A DNA stretch of 16,960 nt from SBBV01 sp036555425 (lineage in GTDB: Bacteria; Pseudomonadota; Alphaproteobacteria; Bin65): positions 1-16,960 of the forward strand of contig DATBLL010000016.1 of NCBI GenBank assembly GCA_036555425.1, written 5' to 3'. The notes below the pieces were generated by a model. The model was not told the origin of the DNA. It did not search any database and was given only the letters and a program-made list of their open reading frames with translations. Of this stretch, positions 1 through 7,371 are shown piece by piece. The translations under genes and the position numbers were made by a program. Position 1 is the first letter of the stretch. Each line of letters opens with the position of its first letter.

Positions 1-327
1 CACTACGCCACGATCGACAATGCCGCCGACCGCGTCACCTGGCTGGCGCTCGAGCCTCTCACCGGGCGCACGCACCAGCTCCGCGTGCACATGGCGGCGC
101 TCGGCACGCCCATCCTCGGCGACGGCAAATATGGCGGCAGCGGCGCCTTCCTGCGCATGGAGGGCATCGCCAAGCAGCTTCACCTGCATGCGCGGCGCTT
201 GCGCATCCCGCATCCCGAGCGCGGCACGCTCGACGTCAAGGCGCCGCCGCCGGCGCATTTCGTGCAGGCGCTGAAGGCGCTCGGCCTCGCGACGGACGCC
301 GACGCGGATGCGTTCATCGATGCCTGA
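1..327 (+). CDS. RluC/RluD-type 23S rRNA pseudouridine synthase, C-terminal part (5' end outside window)
   Basis: This is the C-terminal end of a large-subunit rRNA pseudouridine synthase, the cytoplasmic family that isomerises uridines in 23S rRNA. The frame is open from base 1, and about 108 residues are visible before the TGA at 325-327. The segment GRTHQLRVHMA, followed by GTPILGDGKYGG, is the family's conserved C-terminal catalytic-domain signature. HLHARRLRIPHP is the usual distal beta segment. The N-terminal S4 domain and the catalytic Asp motif lie upstream of the window, so RluC, RluD and related paralogues cannot be separated on this fragment; the HAD and ATP12 neighbours suggest the alphaproteobacterial RluC-like member. 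The stop overlaps the start of the downstream HAD gene (ATG at 320), indicating translational coupling. The family call is secure and the target uridine is unknown. Confidence 0.9.
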   Translation, partial: HYATIDNAADRVTWLALEPLTGRTHQLRVHMAALGTPILGDGKYGGSGAFLRMEGIAKQLHLHARRLRIPHPERGTLDVKAPPPAHFVQALKALGLATDADADAFIDA

Positions 328-1051
328 CGCGCCGATCCGCCTCGCCGTCTTCGATTGCGACGGCACGCTGGTCGATAGCCAGCACAGCATCATTGCCTGC
401 ATGGAAGCGGCGTTCGTGGCGGCCGGGCTGGCGGCGCCCACGGCCGAGGCGGTGCGCCGCGTCGTTGGCCTGCCGCTCGCCGCGAGCGTCGCGCGCCTGA
501 GCCCGCTGCTCGCGGCCGCCGAGTGCGAGCGCGTCGCCGAGCTCTACAAGCAGGCCTTCACCGACATGCGGCGCGGCAACCCCATCGACGAGCCGCTTTT
601 CCCCGGCATGCGCGAGCTGCTCGATGCGCTCGAAGCCGAGGGCGTGGTGCTGGGCGTCGCCACCGGCAAGGGGCGGCGCGGGCTGCGCGTGACGCTCGAG
701 CATCACGGCCTTCTCGACCGCTTCGTCACGTTGCAGACCGCCGACGACGCGCCGGGCAAGCCGCATCCGGAGATGCTGCGCCGCGCCATGGCGGAAACCG
801 GCGCCGAGCCCGCCACGACGGCCATGATCGGCGACACGACTTACGATATACTCATGGCGCTCAGCGCCCGCACGGCGGCGATCGGCGTTGCGTGGGGCTA
901 CCATCCGCCCCACGAGTTGCGCGCGGCCGGGGCGCACGCGGTGGTCGCGGCCGCGCACGAAGTGCCGCCCGCGTGGCTGCGGCTGGCGCCGGCGGCGCCG
1001 GCAAGGGGGACGCCATGGGACGCTGGATCAAGCGGATCGTCCTCGGCCTAG
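320..1051 (+). CDS. HAD-superfamily phosphatase (phosphoglycolate phosphatase-like)
   Basis: This is a cytoplasmic HAD-IA hydrolase of 243 residues. Motif I is FDCDGTLVDS, with nucleophile D12 and general acid D14. Motif II is T115 in GVATGKG, motif III is K147 in GKPHPEM, and motif IV is IGDTTYD with D172 and D176. The alpha-helical cap between motifs I and II fits the beta-phosphoglucomutase/Gph type. The substrate is probably a small phosphorylated metabolite, but this cannot be told from sequence. I chose ATG 320 rather than ATG 308 because homologues begin a few residues before the DxDGT strand and because 320 gives an 8-nt overlap with the upstream pseudouridine synthase. The last 12 or so residues (Gly/Ser-rich) are read from bases that also encode the start of the AsmA gene, so the C-terminus is probably an unstructured extension. 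RluC-HAD-ATP12 order is common in alphaproteobacteria. Confidence 0.9.
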   Translation: MPDAPIRLAVFDCDGTLVDSQHSIIACMEAAFVAAGLAAPTAEAVRRVVGLPLAASVARLSPLLAAAECERVAELYKQAFTDMRRGNPIDEPLFPGMRELLDALEAEGVVLGVATGKGRRGLRVTLEHHGLLDRFVTLQTADDAPGKPHPEMLRRAMAETGAEPATTAMIGDTTYDILMALSARTAAIGVAWGYHPPHELRAAGAHAVVAAAHEVPPAWLRLAPAAPARGTPWDAGSSGSSSA

Positions 1052-2832
1052 CCGGGCTGGTGGTGCTGGTCCTCGGCGCCGCCGCCACCTTCGTCCTCAC
1101 CTTCGACGCGGCCGACTACAAGCAGGAAATCGCCGGCGCCTTCGCGGCCGCGACGGGCCGCCAGCTCCATTTCGGCGGTAGGATCGAATCGCGCATCCTG
1201 ACGCTGCAGCCGGCGATCACGCTGCACGACGCTTCGCTGCTGAATCCGCCCGGCTTCTCGCGGCCCGCGCTGGCTTCGGCCAAGCGCGTGCACCTGATCC
1301 TGCGCCTTCGGCCGCTGCTGCAGCGGCGGCTCGCGATTATCCGCCTCGAGGTCGAGGGCGGCGACGTGCTGTTCGAGATGAACGAGAAGGGCGAGCGCAA
1401 TTGGCGGCAGAAGGCCGAGACGCCGCCGGCGCCGACGGCCGTTCGGCCGCCCGCCAACATTCCCGGCGGCAAAATCGGTGCCAGCCAGCCGATCGCCGGC
1501 CTCACCGTCGACCGCTTGCTGCTGAAGAACGTCAAGATCGCTTACCTGCACGGGCCGACCAGGCTCGAATCGAGCGCGCAGCTCGACGCGGTCACGGTCG
1601 CGATCCCGGCGGTCGACAAGCCGATCACGCTGGCGATGGACGCCACCTATCAGGGCGCCAAGGTCCACACCGAGGGCACGGTGGGGAGCCTCGGCGATCT
1701 CCTCGCGCCGCGCGCCGGCGCGAACTTTCCGCTGGCGCTGAAGATCGCCTTTGGCCGCAGCCGGCTCGATATCGACCTCAAAGCCGATCTCACGGCCAAA
1801 ATTCCGACCGCCGAAGGCCGCATCACGGCCAAACAGATCGATCTCGACGAGCTCAATCCGCCTTCCGGACGCGGCGGCGCGCCCGGCGACGGGCGGCTGT
1901 TCTCGGCGCAGCCGCTGCCGCTCGGCATCCTCAATGCCTTCGATGCCAGGGGCGCGATCAGCATCGAGCAGCTCATCCTGCGCCGCCAGCGCTTCGCCGG
2001 CGTTGCGGCCAAGATTGTGCTGAAAGGCGGCGATCTCGCCGCGACCTCGCTCGGCTTCACCCTGGCCGGGGCGCGAGTCTCGGGCGAGGTCCGCATCAAC
2101 GCGGCCAGCGCCATCCCCGCCGTGTCGGTGCGGGCGACCGGCAGCGGCGTGCGCCTGCGCGAGGTCACGCAGGTCCTGTTCGAGCGCGCGACGATGAGCT
2201 CGAACATGACCTTCACGCTCGACGTCAACGGCCGCGGGCGGTCGATGCGCGAGATCGCGGCGGGTTTGACCGGCCCGGTCGTGGTCGCGCTGGGGCCCGG
2301 CCCCATCAATGCCGGCGTGCTCGATTTCCTGTCGAAGGACATCTTCTCGATCCACCGCGCCGACCAGCTTTCGCTGGTCTGCGCGCTGGCGCGGTTCGAT
2401 TTCGCGCGCGGCACCGGCTCGTCGCGGCGCATCGTCATCGACACGACGCGCGCCACCGCCTATGGCAGCGGCTGGGTGAGCCGGGCCTCCGAAACGCTCG
2501 ACATCACCCTCGCCCCCACCACCAAGGGCAAGAGCCTCGCCAGCGTGGCCGCGATCGTGCCGGTGCGCGTGCACGGGCCGATCGTCAAGCCCAACGCGAC
2601 GCCCGACGTGACCCGCACGCCCGAGGAAGTGGCGAAATCGGTGCTCGGCGTCGTCGAGTTGCCCGCGGAGATCGTAAGCTCCCTCTTTGGACGCGCGAGC
2701 CAAGCCACGCGCACCGCCGGCTGCGGCGGCGCCGCCCCGACAAGCCCCACCGCCAGCAGCGGCCAGAAGGAGCAGCCGGGCCTGCTCGAGCGCGGCGGCA
2801 ACGTCATCAAGAAGCTCAACCCGTTCCAATAG
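1015..2832 (+). CDS. AsmA-family inner-membrane-anchored protein
   Basis: The product is a 605-residue protein with one N-terminal membrane anchor (residues about 7-27, rich in Leu, Val, Gly and Ala), followed by a large, presumably periplasmic, region. After the anchor comes the AsmA opening (FDAADYKQEIAGAFAAATGR, then LQPAITLHDASLLNPPGF). Near the C-terminus is the usual AsmA repeat of short beta strands (GPVVVALGPGPINAGVLDF, RATAYGSGWVS, LDITLAPTTKGKS, VHGPIVKPNATPD). AsmA proteins are bridge-like beta-groove proteins implicated in phospholipid transport and outer-membrane homeostasis. ATG 1015 is preceded by a good ribosome site, AAGGGGGA at 1003-1010, and lies inside the 3' end of the HAD gene (37-nt overlap). 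The C-terminal 45 or so residues are low-complexity Ala/Ser/Pro/Gly. It lies between genes that are often adjacent, so it may be a lineage-specific insertion. Confidence 0.87.
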   Translation: MGRWIKRIVLGLAGLVVLVLGAAATFVLTFDAADYKQEIAGAFAAATGRQLHFGGRIESRILTLQPAITLHDASLLNPPGFSRPALASAKRVHLILRLRPLLQRRLAIIRLEVEGGDVLFEMNEKGERNWRQKAETPPAPTAVRPPANIPGGKIGASQPIAGLTVDRLLLKNVKIAYLHGPTRLESSAQLDAVTVAIPAVDKPITLAMDATYQGAKVHTEGTVGSLGDLLAPRAGANFPLALKIAFGRSRLDIDLKADLTAKIPTAEGRITAKQIDLDELNPPSGRGGAPGDGRLFSAQPLPLGILNAFDARGAISIEQLILRRQRFAGVAAKIVLKGGDLAATSLGFTLAGARVSGEVRINAASAIPAVSVRATGSGVRLREVTQVLFERATMSSNMTFTLDVNGRGRSMREIAAGLTGPVVVALGPGPINAGVLDFLSKDIFSIHRADQLSLVCALARFDFARGTGSSRRIVIDTTRATAYGSGWVSRASETLDITLAPTTKGKSLASVAAIVPVRVHGPIVKPNATPDVTRTPEEVAKSVLGVVELPAEIVSSLFGRASQATRTAGCGGAAPTSPTASSGQKEQPGLLERGGNVIKKLNPFQ

Positions 2833-2893
2833 CGGCCGCGCGCGACGTTGCGGCCCCTTTTCCGGTCGCGCCGCGTCGCTTAGATGCTGCGCG

Positions 2894-3598
2894 ATGAAGA
2901 AGTTCTACAAGACGGTCGCGGTCGAGCCGCGCGCGGGCGGTTTCGCGGTGCTGCTCGACGGCAAGCCGATCCGCACGCCGGCAGGCAAGCCGTTGCTGGC
3001 GCCGACGGCGGCACTGGCCCACCGCATCGCCGCCGAGTGGAGCGGGCAGGGCGAGCGCGTCCGGCCCGGCGCCATGCCGTTCACCCAATTGCTCAACACC
3101 GCGCTCGACCGCGTGGGCGAGGGGAAGGTCCGCGAGGCCGTCGTGACCGAGATCGCGGGCTACGCGGCGACCGATCTCGTCTGCTTTCGCGCCGCGCACC
3201 CGCCGGCGCTGGCCGAGCGGCAGCGCGCGGCCTGGCAGCCGCTGCTCGATTGGCTGGCCGAGCGCTACGGCGCGGCGCTCGCCGTCACCGAAACGCTCGC
3301 GGCGCCGAGCCACGCGCCGGCGGCGCTGTCGCGTATCGCGGCCGCGGTGGCGGAGCAGGACGCGCTCCGCCTCGCCGCGCTGCAGCTCGCCATCGGCGCG
3401 CTCGGCTCGGTCGTGATCGCGCTGGCGCTCGCCGAAGGCCACATCGACGCCGAGGCCGCCTTCCGCGCGGCCCATCTCGACGATCTTCATCAGATGCAGG
3501 AATGGGGCGAAGACGCCGAAGCGATGGCGCGCCTCGAGCGCATCCGCGCCGACATCGCCGCGGCGGCCGATTTCATGCGCCTGGCGCGCGGCGCGTAA
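2894..3598 (+). CDS. ATP12-family F1-ATP synthase assembly chaperone
   Basis: This 234-residue cytoplasmic protein matches the ATP12 family, whose mitochondrial members chaperone the F1 alpha subunit during F1F0-ATP synthase assembly; alphaproteobacterial homologues are assumed to act similarly. Family features in order are: the N-terminal FYKTVAVEPRAGGFAVLLDG (residues 4-23), KPIRTPAGKPL, the AAEW segment, MPFTQLLNTALDR, the TDLVCFRA segment, the W-x-PLLDW helix, and the C-terminal ALAEGHIDAEAAFRAAHLDD followed by QMQEWGEDAEA. Length is normal for the family. ATG 2894 is chosen because homologues begin just before the FYK segment; the ORF runs further upstream but into non-conserved sequence. 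No strong ribosome site is visible. A 61-bp gap separates it from the AsmA gene. Its stop (3596-3598) directly abuts the convergent DUF72 stop. Confidence 0.93.
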   Translation: MKKFYKTVAVEPRAGGFAVLLDGKPIRTPAGKPLLAPTAALAHRIAAEWSGQGERVRPGAMPFTQLLNTALDRVGEGKVREAVVTEIAGYAATDLVCFRAAHPPALAERQRAAWQPLLDWLAERYGAALAVTETLAAPSHAPAALSRIAAAVAEQDALRLAALQLAIGALGSVVIALALAEGHIDAEAAFRAAHLDDLHQMQEWGEDAEAMARLERIRADIAAAADFMRLARGA

Positions 3599-4348
3599 CT
3601 ACCGCCGCGCCTTCACCCGTTCGATCAGCGCCTTGGCGGCAGCGGGCGCCCGCACCTTGGCGCCCGAGATGAAATAGGCGAAGACCGCGCCGCGCTTCGC
3701 CCAGGCGCGGGCCTGCGCGGCCCAGCCGTCGAGCTCGGCGGGCCGGTAGCCGGTCTTGACCTTCGCCTTGGTGCGCATGAGGCGCGCGTAGGTGAAATCC
3801 GCGGTCGGCTGATCGATCTGCGGAAACTCGTCGTGATCGGCGAAGACGATGGCGGCGCCATAGCGGCGCGCGAGCGCGTAGAAGCGCTCGTCCGCGAAGC
3901 TCGCGTGGCGCACTTCGAGCGCATGGCGCAGCGGCAGGCCGCGCACCCTGCGCGGCAGCAGCTTGAGAAATCCCTCGAAATCCTCGGGCTCGAATTTCTT
4001 CGTCTCCATGAACTGCCAATTGATCGGCCCGAGGCGGTCGCCGAGCTCGTGGAGGCCTTGGTTCACGAATGTCTCGACCGCCGGCCCGGCGCTGGCAAGC
4101 TGCTTGCGGTTGGTGCAGAAGCGCGAGCCCTTCACCGCGAAGACGAAACTCTCCGGCGTCTCGGCGCGCCATTTGGCCCAGCTCGCGGGCTTGAAGGTCG
4201 AGTAGTAGGTCCCGTTGATCTCGATCGAGGTGAGCGCGCGGCTCGCGAATTCGAGTTCGCGCTTGTGCGGGAGGCCCTTGGGATAGAACGCCCCGCGCCA
4301 GGGCGCGAAGGTCCAGCCGCCGATCCCGACATAGATCTTGTCTGACAT
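3599..4348 (-). CDS. DUF72 domain protein (YecE-like TIM-barrel)
   Basis: This 249-residue cytoplasmic protein belongs to DUF72 (YecE family), a TIM-barrel family of unknown biochemical role. Diagnostic segments are: YVGIGGWTFAPWRGAFYP at the N-terminus, where the first barrel strand carries the G-W and the FYP; LTSIEINGTYYS; FVFAVKGSRFCT; LGPINWQF; LRHALEVRHASF; and VFADHDEFPQ. These cover nearly the whole barrel, so the gene looks intact, and the length is typical. The start was set at the ATG read from 4348, which puts SDKIYVGIGGW at the N-terminus as in homologues; a 16-residue upstream extension in the same frame is not family-like. The stop codon is immediately adjacent to the stop of the convergent ATP12 gene with no room for a terminator. 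It is separated by about 60 bp from the upstream DUF899 gene on the same strand. Confidence 0.88.
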   Translation of the reverse strand: MSDKIYVGIGGWTFAPWRGAFYPKGLPHKRELEFASRALTSIEINGTYYSTFKPASWAKWRAETPESFVFAVKGSRFCTNRKQLASAGPAVETFVNQGLHELGDRLGPINWQFMETKKFEPEDFEGFLKLLPRRVRGLPLRHALEVRHASFADERFYALARRYGAAIVFADHDEFPQIDQPTADFTYARLMRTKAKVKTGYRPAELDGWAAQARAWAKRGAVFAYFISGAKVRAPAAAKALIERVKARR

Positions 4349-4408
4349 ATCAGCGCCGCGCTCGTTGCCGCGATGGGAACAAGCGCATGGCGCCACGCGC
4401 GCGCCGAG

Positions 4409-5116
4409 TCAATCCTCGTATTTGTCGTGATGCCGGATCCACGCCATCGTGTAGGGCAATCCCGCCTCGTCGCGGCCCTTGGGCACGAGGTCGAGGAAGT
4501 GATAGGCGCCGATCAGCATGTCGAGCCCGCGGGCATAGGTCGAATAAGTGTGGAAGACCTCGCCGGCGGGGTTGCGCGCGAACACGCTGGCGCCCGGCCG
4601 CTCGTCGCTCGGGAAATCCGACTTCTCGTAATTGTAAACGGCGCCGCCCTTGGCGATGTCCTCGGGCGTGACCGACACCTGGAAATCGCGGTTGAAATCG
4701 CTGCCGAACGACGAAACCCATTTGAAACGCCAGCCCATGCGCTTCTTGTAGGCCTCGATCTTGGCCAGCGGCGCGCGCGAGACGGTGACCAAGCTCACAT
4801 CGCGGTGCGCGAGATGCACGTCGATGCCGTCGTAATTGTCGGCCAGGAACGAACAGCTCTTGCAGCCTTCGCTCCAATCCGGGCCGAGCATGAAATGATA
4901 GACGATGAGCTGGCTCTTGCCGCCGAAGAGGTCGGCGAGGCTCTCTTTGCCCGTCGGCCCCTCGAACATGTAGGTCTTCTCGATCTTGACCCAGGGCAGC
5001 TCGCGCCGCGCGGCGCTCAAGGCGTCGCGCTGGCGCGTGAATTCCTTTTCCCGCCGCAGCAGGGCCTTGCGCGCGGCGAGCCATTCGGATTGCGAGACGA
5101 CGGGGTGCGCGGCCAT
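4409..5116 (-). CDS. DUF899 family thioredoxin-like protein
   Basis: This 235-residue protein of the DUF899 family has a predicted thioredoxin-like fold and unknown substrate. Visible features are: the N-terminal helical segment EWLAARKALLRREKEFTR; the family strand PWVKIEKTYMFEGP; LIVYHFMLGPDW; the CKSC motif at residues 85-88, in the position of a thioredoxin active site; then MGWRFKWVSS, the FNRDFQVS segment and YNYEKSDF. The C-terminal signature is ARGLDMLIGAYHFLDLVPKG, followed by WIRHHDKYED. The ATG at 5116 is preceded on the minus strand by GGAGGA (about 5121-5126), a strong ribosome site, so the 28-residue upstream extension is rejected. The gene has its own upstream AT-rich region. 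Members are often found beside YCII and other small stress-family genes, as here. A redox role is inferred only from the CxxC and fold. Confidence 0.88.
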   Translation of the reverse strand: MAAHPVVSQSEWLAARKALLRREKEFTRQRDALSAARRELPWVKIEKTYMFEGPTGKESLADLFGGKSQLIVYHFMLGPDWSEGCKSCSFLADNYDGIDVHLAHRDVSLVTVSRAPLAKIEAYKKRMGWRFKWVSSFGSDFNRDFQVSVTPEDIAKGGAVYNYEKSDFPSDERPGASVFARNPAGEVFHTYSTYARGLDMLIGAYHFLDLVPKGRDEAGLPYTMAWIRHHDKYED

Positions 5117-5144
5117 CGGATCCTCCAAAGTATTCGCTGTGCCG

Positions 5145-5173
5145 ATTATAGTTAACGCATAGGTTAAATACGG
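5145..5173 (-). promoter_or_regulatory. Candidate promoter/operator upstream of the DUF899 gene
   Basis: Reading the minus strand, a perfect TATAAT lies at 5150-5145, about 29 bp upstream of the DUF899 start. It is in an AT-rich patch that stands out from the GC-rich surroundings. A GTTAA word occurs twice on the plus strand (5151-5155 and 5163-5167), 12 bp apart and adjacent to the -10, and the first copy is part of the palindrome GTTAAC. These repeats could be a regulator site. No good -35 hexamer is present at 16-18 bp. The call rests on composition and the -10 only. Confidence 0.4.
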
Positions 5174-5210
5174 CGAAGGACGCTCCCTGTCAACGCCCAC
5201 CGCCGCGGGC

Positions 5211-5396
5211 TCAAGCCGTTTTCGGCGCCGAGCAGCAGGAAGGATCGTTCGCGCCCGATGGCGTGCCCGAATCCTCGTAGCGGTCGTGGTGGCGGAGCCA
5301 GTCGGTCAGGTCGAAATGCGGGCCGTTTTCGTTGCAGCCCTTGGGCGCGAGGTCGAGGAAGTTGTAGGCGCCGATCAGCAGTTCGTCGCCGCGGCT
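5211..5396 (-). pseudogene. Truncated tail of a second DUF899 gene
   Basis: Read on the minus strand, this stretch encodes SRGDELLIGAYNFLDLAPKG followed by about 40 more residues containing TDWLRHHDRYED and a Cys-containing end. It aligns with the C-terminal signature of the intact DUF899 gene 95 bp downstream (ARGLDMLIGAYHFLDLVPKG and WIRHHDKYED), so it is the last 61 or so residues of a paralogue. The N-terminal three quarters, including any CxxC, is missing. No usable start exists: the only in-frame ATG (5474) is inside the DUF427 gene and would prepend unrelated sequence. The similarity begins at the base where the DUF427 stop codon ends. The preserved reading frame and stop (5211-5213) suggest the loss is recent. 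Translation from a start outside the track seems unlikely. Confidence 0.8.
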
Positions 5397-5677
5397 CAGG
5401 CGACTTTCACGTCCTGCCAGAAGCCGAAGCGCTCGGCGGTCGGCGTCATGGCGCCTTTCGGCGCCTCGTAGCACCAGGCCGCGCGCCGGTGGCGCGCGCC
5501 GTCGACGACGACGTCGTAGAACTGCACGCCGTGCGGACAGCGGCGGTCATCGTCCGTCTTGGGCGCCTTCTCGAGCCAGTCGAGCCGCACCGCGGCGCTC
5601 GGGAAATAGTAATAGCCGTCGCGTTCGACGATGTCGTTGCTTTCGGCCACGACGCGGTTATCGACAGTCGCTTTCAT
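5396..5677 (-). CDS. DUF427 domain protein
   Basis: This is a small 93-residue cytoplasmic protein of the DUF427 family, whose function is not established. The match rests on: YYYFPSAAVRLDWLEK near residues 22-37, CPHGVQFYDVVVDG around the conserved Cys (C47), RRAAWCYEAPKG, and the terminal FGFWQDVKV, in the usual family order. Length is within the normal range, so the gene appears complete. The ATG at 5677 has a strong purine-rich ribosome site immediately upstream on the minus strand (GGGAGATGAGG). It starts 14 bp after the stop of the YCII gene, so the two are very likely co-transcribed. Its stop codon is exactly where the orphan DUF899 tail begins, implying a recombination endpoint there. 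Confidence 0.84.
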   Translation of the reverse strand: MKATVDNRVVAESNDIVERDGYYYFPSAAVRLDWLEKAPKTDDDRRCPHGVQFYDVVVDGARHRRAAWCYEAPKGAMTPTAERFGFWQDVKVA

Positions 5678-5691
5678 CGCCTCATCTCCCT

Positions 5692-6060
5692 TTAGAGCTG
5701 TTTGACGGCGTTGCCGGGCCGAAAGACGCGCAGCGGGCGGATCTCCAGCGCGCCGTGATCGTCCACCATGCCCTTGGCCGCCGTGATCGCCTCGTCGAGC
5801 GAGCCGCAGTCGACGATGTAGAAGCCCAAGAGCTGCTCCTTGGTTTCGGCGAAGGGCCCGTCGATGACCAGCGTCTCGCGGCCCGCCCGCACCGTGGTCG
5901 CCGCCGTCGTGGGCATCAGCCGCACCACCGGGCCGAGTTTGCCCCTGGCCGCCAGCTTGTCGGTGACGAGGGCGCGTTTGGCCAGCACCGCATCGTCCTC
6001 CGCCTTCGTCCAGGAACCGACCACGGCTTCGGAATTGTAGCAGAGGATAGCATAGAGCAT
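5692..6060 (-). CDS. YCII-related (DGPF-type) protein
   Basis: This 122-residue cytoplasmic protein of the YCII/DGPF superfamily has a ferredoxin-like alpha-beta fold. The signature DGPFAETKEQLLGFYIVD lies at residues 67-84, preceded by the N-terminal strand MLYAILCYNS and followed by the SLDEAITAAKGM helix and the EIRPLRVF strand. Relatives are often encoded beside ECF sigma factors of the ECF42 type; no sigma factor is present here. The biochemical role is unknown. The ATG at 6060 gives the family N-terminus; the 14-residue longer form has no similarity. It is the first gene of the minus-strand group YCII-DUF427-(DUF899 tail)-DUF899. On its 5' side a 243-bp divergent region separates it from the polyketide synthase gene. 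Confidence 0.86.
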   Translation of the reverse strand: MLYAILCYNSEAVVGSWTKAEDDAVLAKRALVTDKLAARGKLGPVVRLMPTTAATTVRAGRETLVIDGPFAETKEQLLGFYIVDCGSLDEAITAAKGMVDDHGALEIRPLRVFRPGNAVKQL

Positions 6061-6303
6061 CGGCGCAGGATCCCTTCGTCTCGCCCAAGGACGGGCCAGC
6101 ATGCCCGATCCCGACAGATGTGGACAAAAACAGCCCGCGGTCGAGGCCCGGGGTAAGGCGTTTCGCGCGGCTCGCCCCGCGTGACAGGCTCCGCCTCACG
6201 ATTCTGTTACCGCCTGTCGGCGGCAGGTTCCGGCCGCGCGACTGTTGTAGATTGGGGCGGGGAGGAATCTGCATCCGCCGACTCATGGGATTCCAAACGC
6301 ATT
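6061..6303. promoter_or_regulatory. Divergent intergenic region between YCII and type III PKS genes
   Basis: This 243-bp spacer must carry the promoters of both the minus-strand YCII group and the plus-strand PKS cassette. On the minus strand, TTGTCC near 6125 followed after 18 bp by CATGCT is a possible sigma-70 pair for YCII. On the plus strand, a weak TAGATT lies near 6248. A perfect five-pair hairpin (CCGCC-TGTC-GGCGG, 6210-6223) and a GGGGAGGA purine block (about 6259-6265) precede the PKS start. The purine block is 38 bp from the assigned PKS ATG, too far to be its ribosome site. No operator is recognised. Confidence 0.3.
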
Positions 6304-7362
6304 ATGTTTTTTGTCGGTCTTGGCACGGCGACGCCGCCGCAGCGCTATTCGCAAATCGAATGCTGGGAGCACTTCCGGAGCACCGAGACCTATGCCCGGC
6401 TCTCGCGCCGCAGCCAGGTTCTGGCCGAGCGCGTGCTGTGCGGCAATAACGGCATCGAGACACGCCATTTCTCGGTCGGCGCGCTCGACGAAGGGCTCGA
6501 TCTCAGGCCCGACGCGATGCATCGGCGCTTCGCCGAGCACGCGCCGCGGCTCGCGACCGAGGCAGCGGAGCGCGCGCTCGCCGATGCCAAGCTCGCCCCC
6601 GCCGCCATCGACGGCGTCATCGTCAGCACCTGCACCGGCTATCTCTGCCCCGGCCTCACCAGCTACCTGATCGAGCGCCTCGGCCTCGACCGCGGCGTAC
6701 TGGCGCTCGATCTCGTCGGCCAGGGCTGCGGCGCGGCTTTGCCCAATTGGCGCACCGCCGAGGCCTTGCTCGCGGCGCGGCGCTGCCGCCGCGTCCTCTC
6801 GGTCTGCGTCGAAGTGTGCAGCGCCGCCTTCTACATCGACGAGGATCCCGGCGTGCTGATCAGCGCCGCGCTGTTCGGCGACGGCGCCGCCGCGGCCGTG
6901 CTCTCGGATGAACCCGGTCCGGCGCGCCGGCGCGTCGAATGGAAATTCGCGCAGTCGCTGACCCGGCCCGAAGACCGCGACGAGCTGCGCTTCGACCAGC
7001 GCGGCGGCATGTTGCGCAACATCCTCTCGCTGCGCGTGCCGCGCCTCGCCGCCGAGCGCGTGGCCGAGGTGCTCGACGCGACGCTCGCCCGCACCGGCCT
7101 CGCGCGCGGCGACATCGCGCAGTGGATCCTGCATGCCGGCGGGCGCAACGTGCTGGCGGCGCTGCAGGAGCGGCTCGGCCTCGCGGCAAACGCGATCGAG
7201 CGCAGCAGCACGCTGTTGCGCCGCTTCGGCAACATGAGCAGCCCCTTCGTCTATTTCGTGCTCCAGGATGCCTTGCGGGCGGAGGCGCCCGGCGGCTGGT
7301 GGTGGGTGTCGTCCTTTGGCGCCGGCTTCAGCTGCCACGGGGCCCTGCTGCGGGTGGGCTAG
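6304..7362 (+). CDS. Type III polyketide synthase (chalcone/stilbene synthase superfamily)
   Basis: This is a 352-residue homodimeric-type ketosynthase that would extend a CoA starter with malonyl-CoA and cyclise the product to a resorcinol, pyrone or phloroglucinol. The catalytic triad is visible: Cys142 in VGQGCGAALPN, His277 in ILHAGGRN, and Asn310 in LRRFGNMSSP. Other family segments are GTATPP near the N-terminus, GIETRHFS, STCTGYLCPG, FGDGAAAAVLSD (the loop before the third domain) and SSFGAGFSCHGALL at the end. Length matches bacterial type III PKSs. ATG 6304 is the only in-frame start giving the family N-terminus (MFFVGLGTATP), although it has no close ribosome site. The methyltransferase follows after 9 bp and an FAD oxidoreductase after that, so product tailoring is encoded in the same transcript. 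Starter specificity cannot be read from sequence. Confidence 0.93.
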   Translation: MFFVGLGTATPPQRYSQIECWEHFRSTETYARLSRRSQVLAERVLCGNNGIETRHFSVGALDEGLDLRPDAMHRRFAEHAPRLATEAAERALADAKLAPAAIDGVIVSTCTGYLCPGLTSYLIERLGLDRGVLALDLVGQGCGAALPNWRTAEALLAARRCRRVLSVCVEVCSAAFYIDEDPGVLISAALFGDGAAAAVLSDEPGPARRRVEWKFAQSLTRPEDRDELRFDQRGGMLRNILSLRVPRLAAERVAEVLDATLARTGLARGDIAQWILHAGGRNVLAALQERLGLAANAIERSSTLLRRFGNMSSPFVYFVLQDALRAEAPGGWWWVSSFGAGFSCHGALLRVG

Positions 7363-7371
7363 CGGCGCGCC

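Noticed and set aside
1048..2829. 593-residue open frame on the minus strand opposite the AsmA gene
   Set aside because: It is a GC-rich antisense shadow of a clear AsmA-family gene, with arginine-rich, domain-free sequence and no ribosome site.
4348..4396. Longer N-terminus for the DUF72 protein
   Set aside because: The extra 16 residues (Cys/Arg/Gly-rich) are not family-like, and the ATG at 4348 gives the normal start.
5211..5474. 87-residue product from ATG 5474 as a real gene
   Set aside because: Its first 26 residues are antisense-like sequence overlapping DUF427; only the DUF899 tail is meaningful, so it is listed as a pseudogene.
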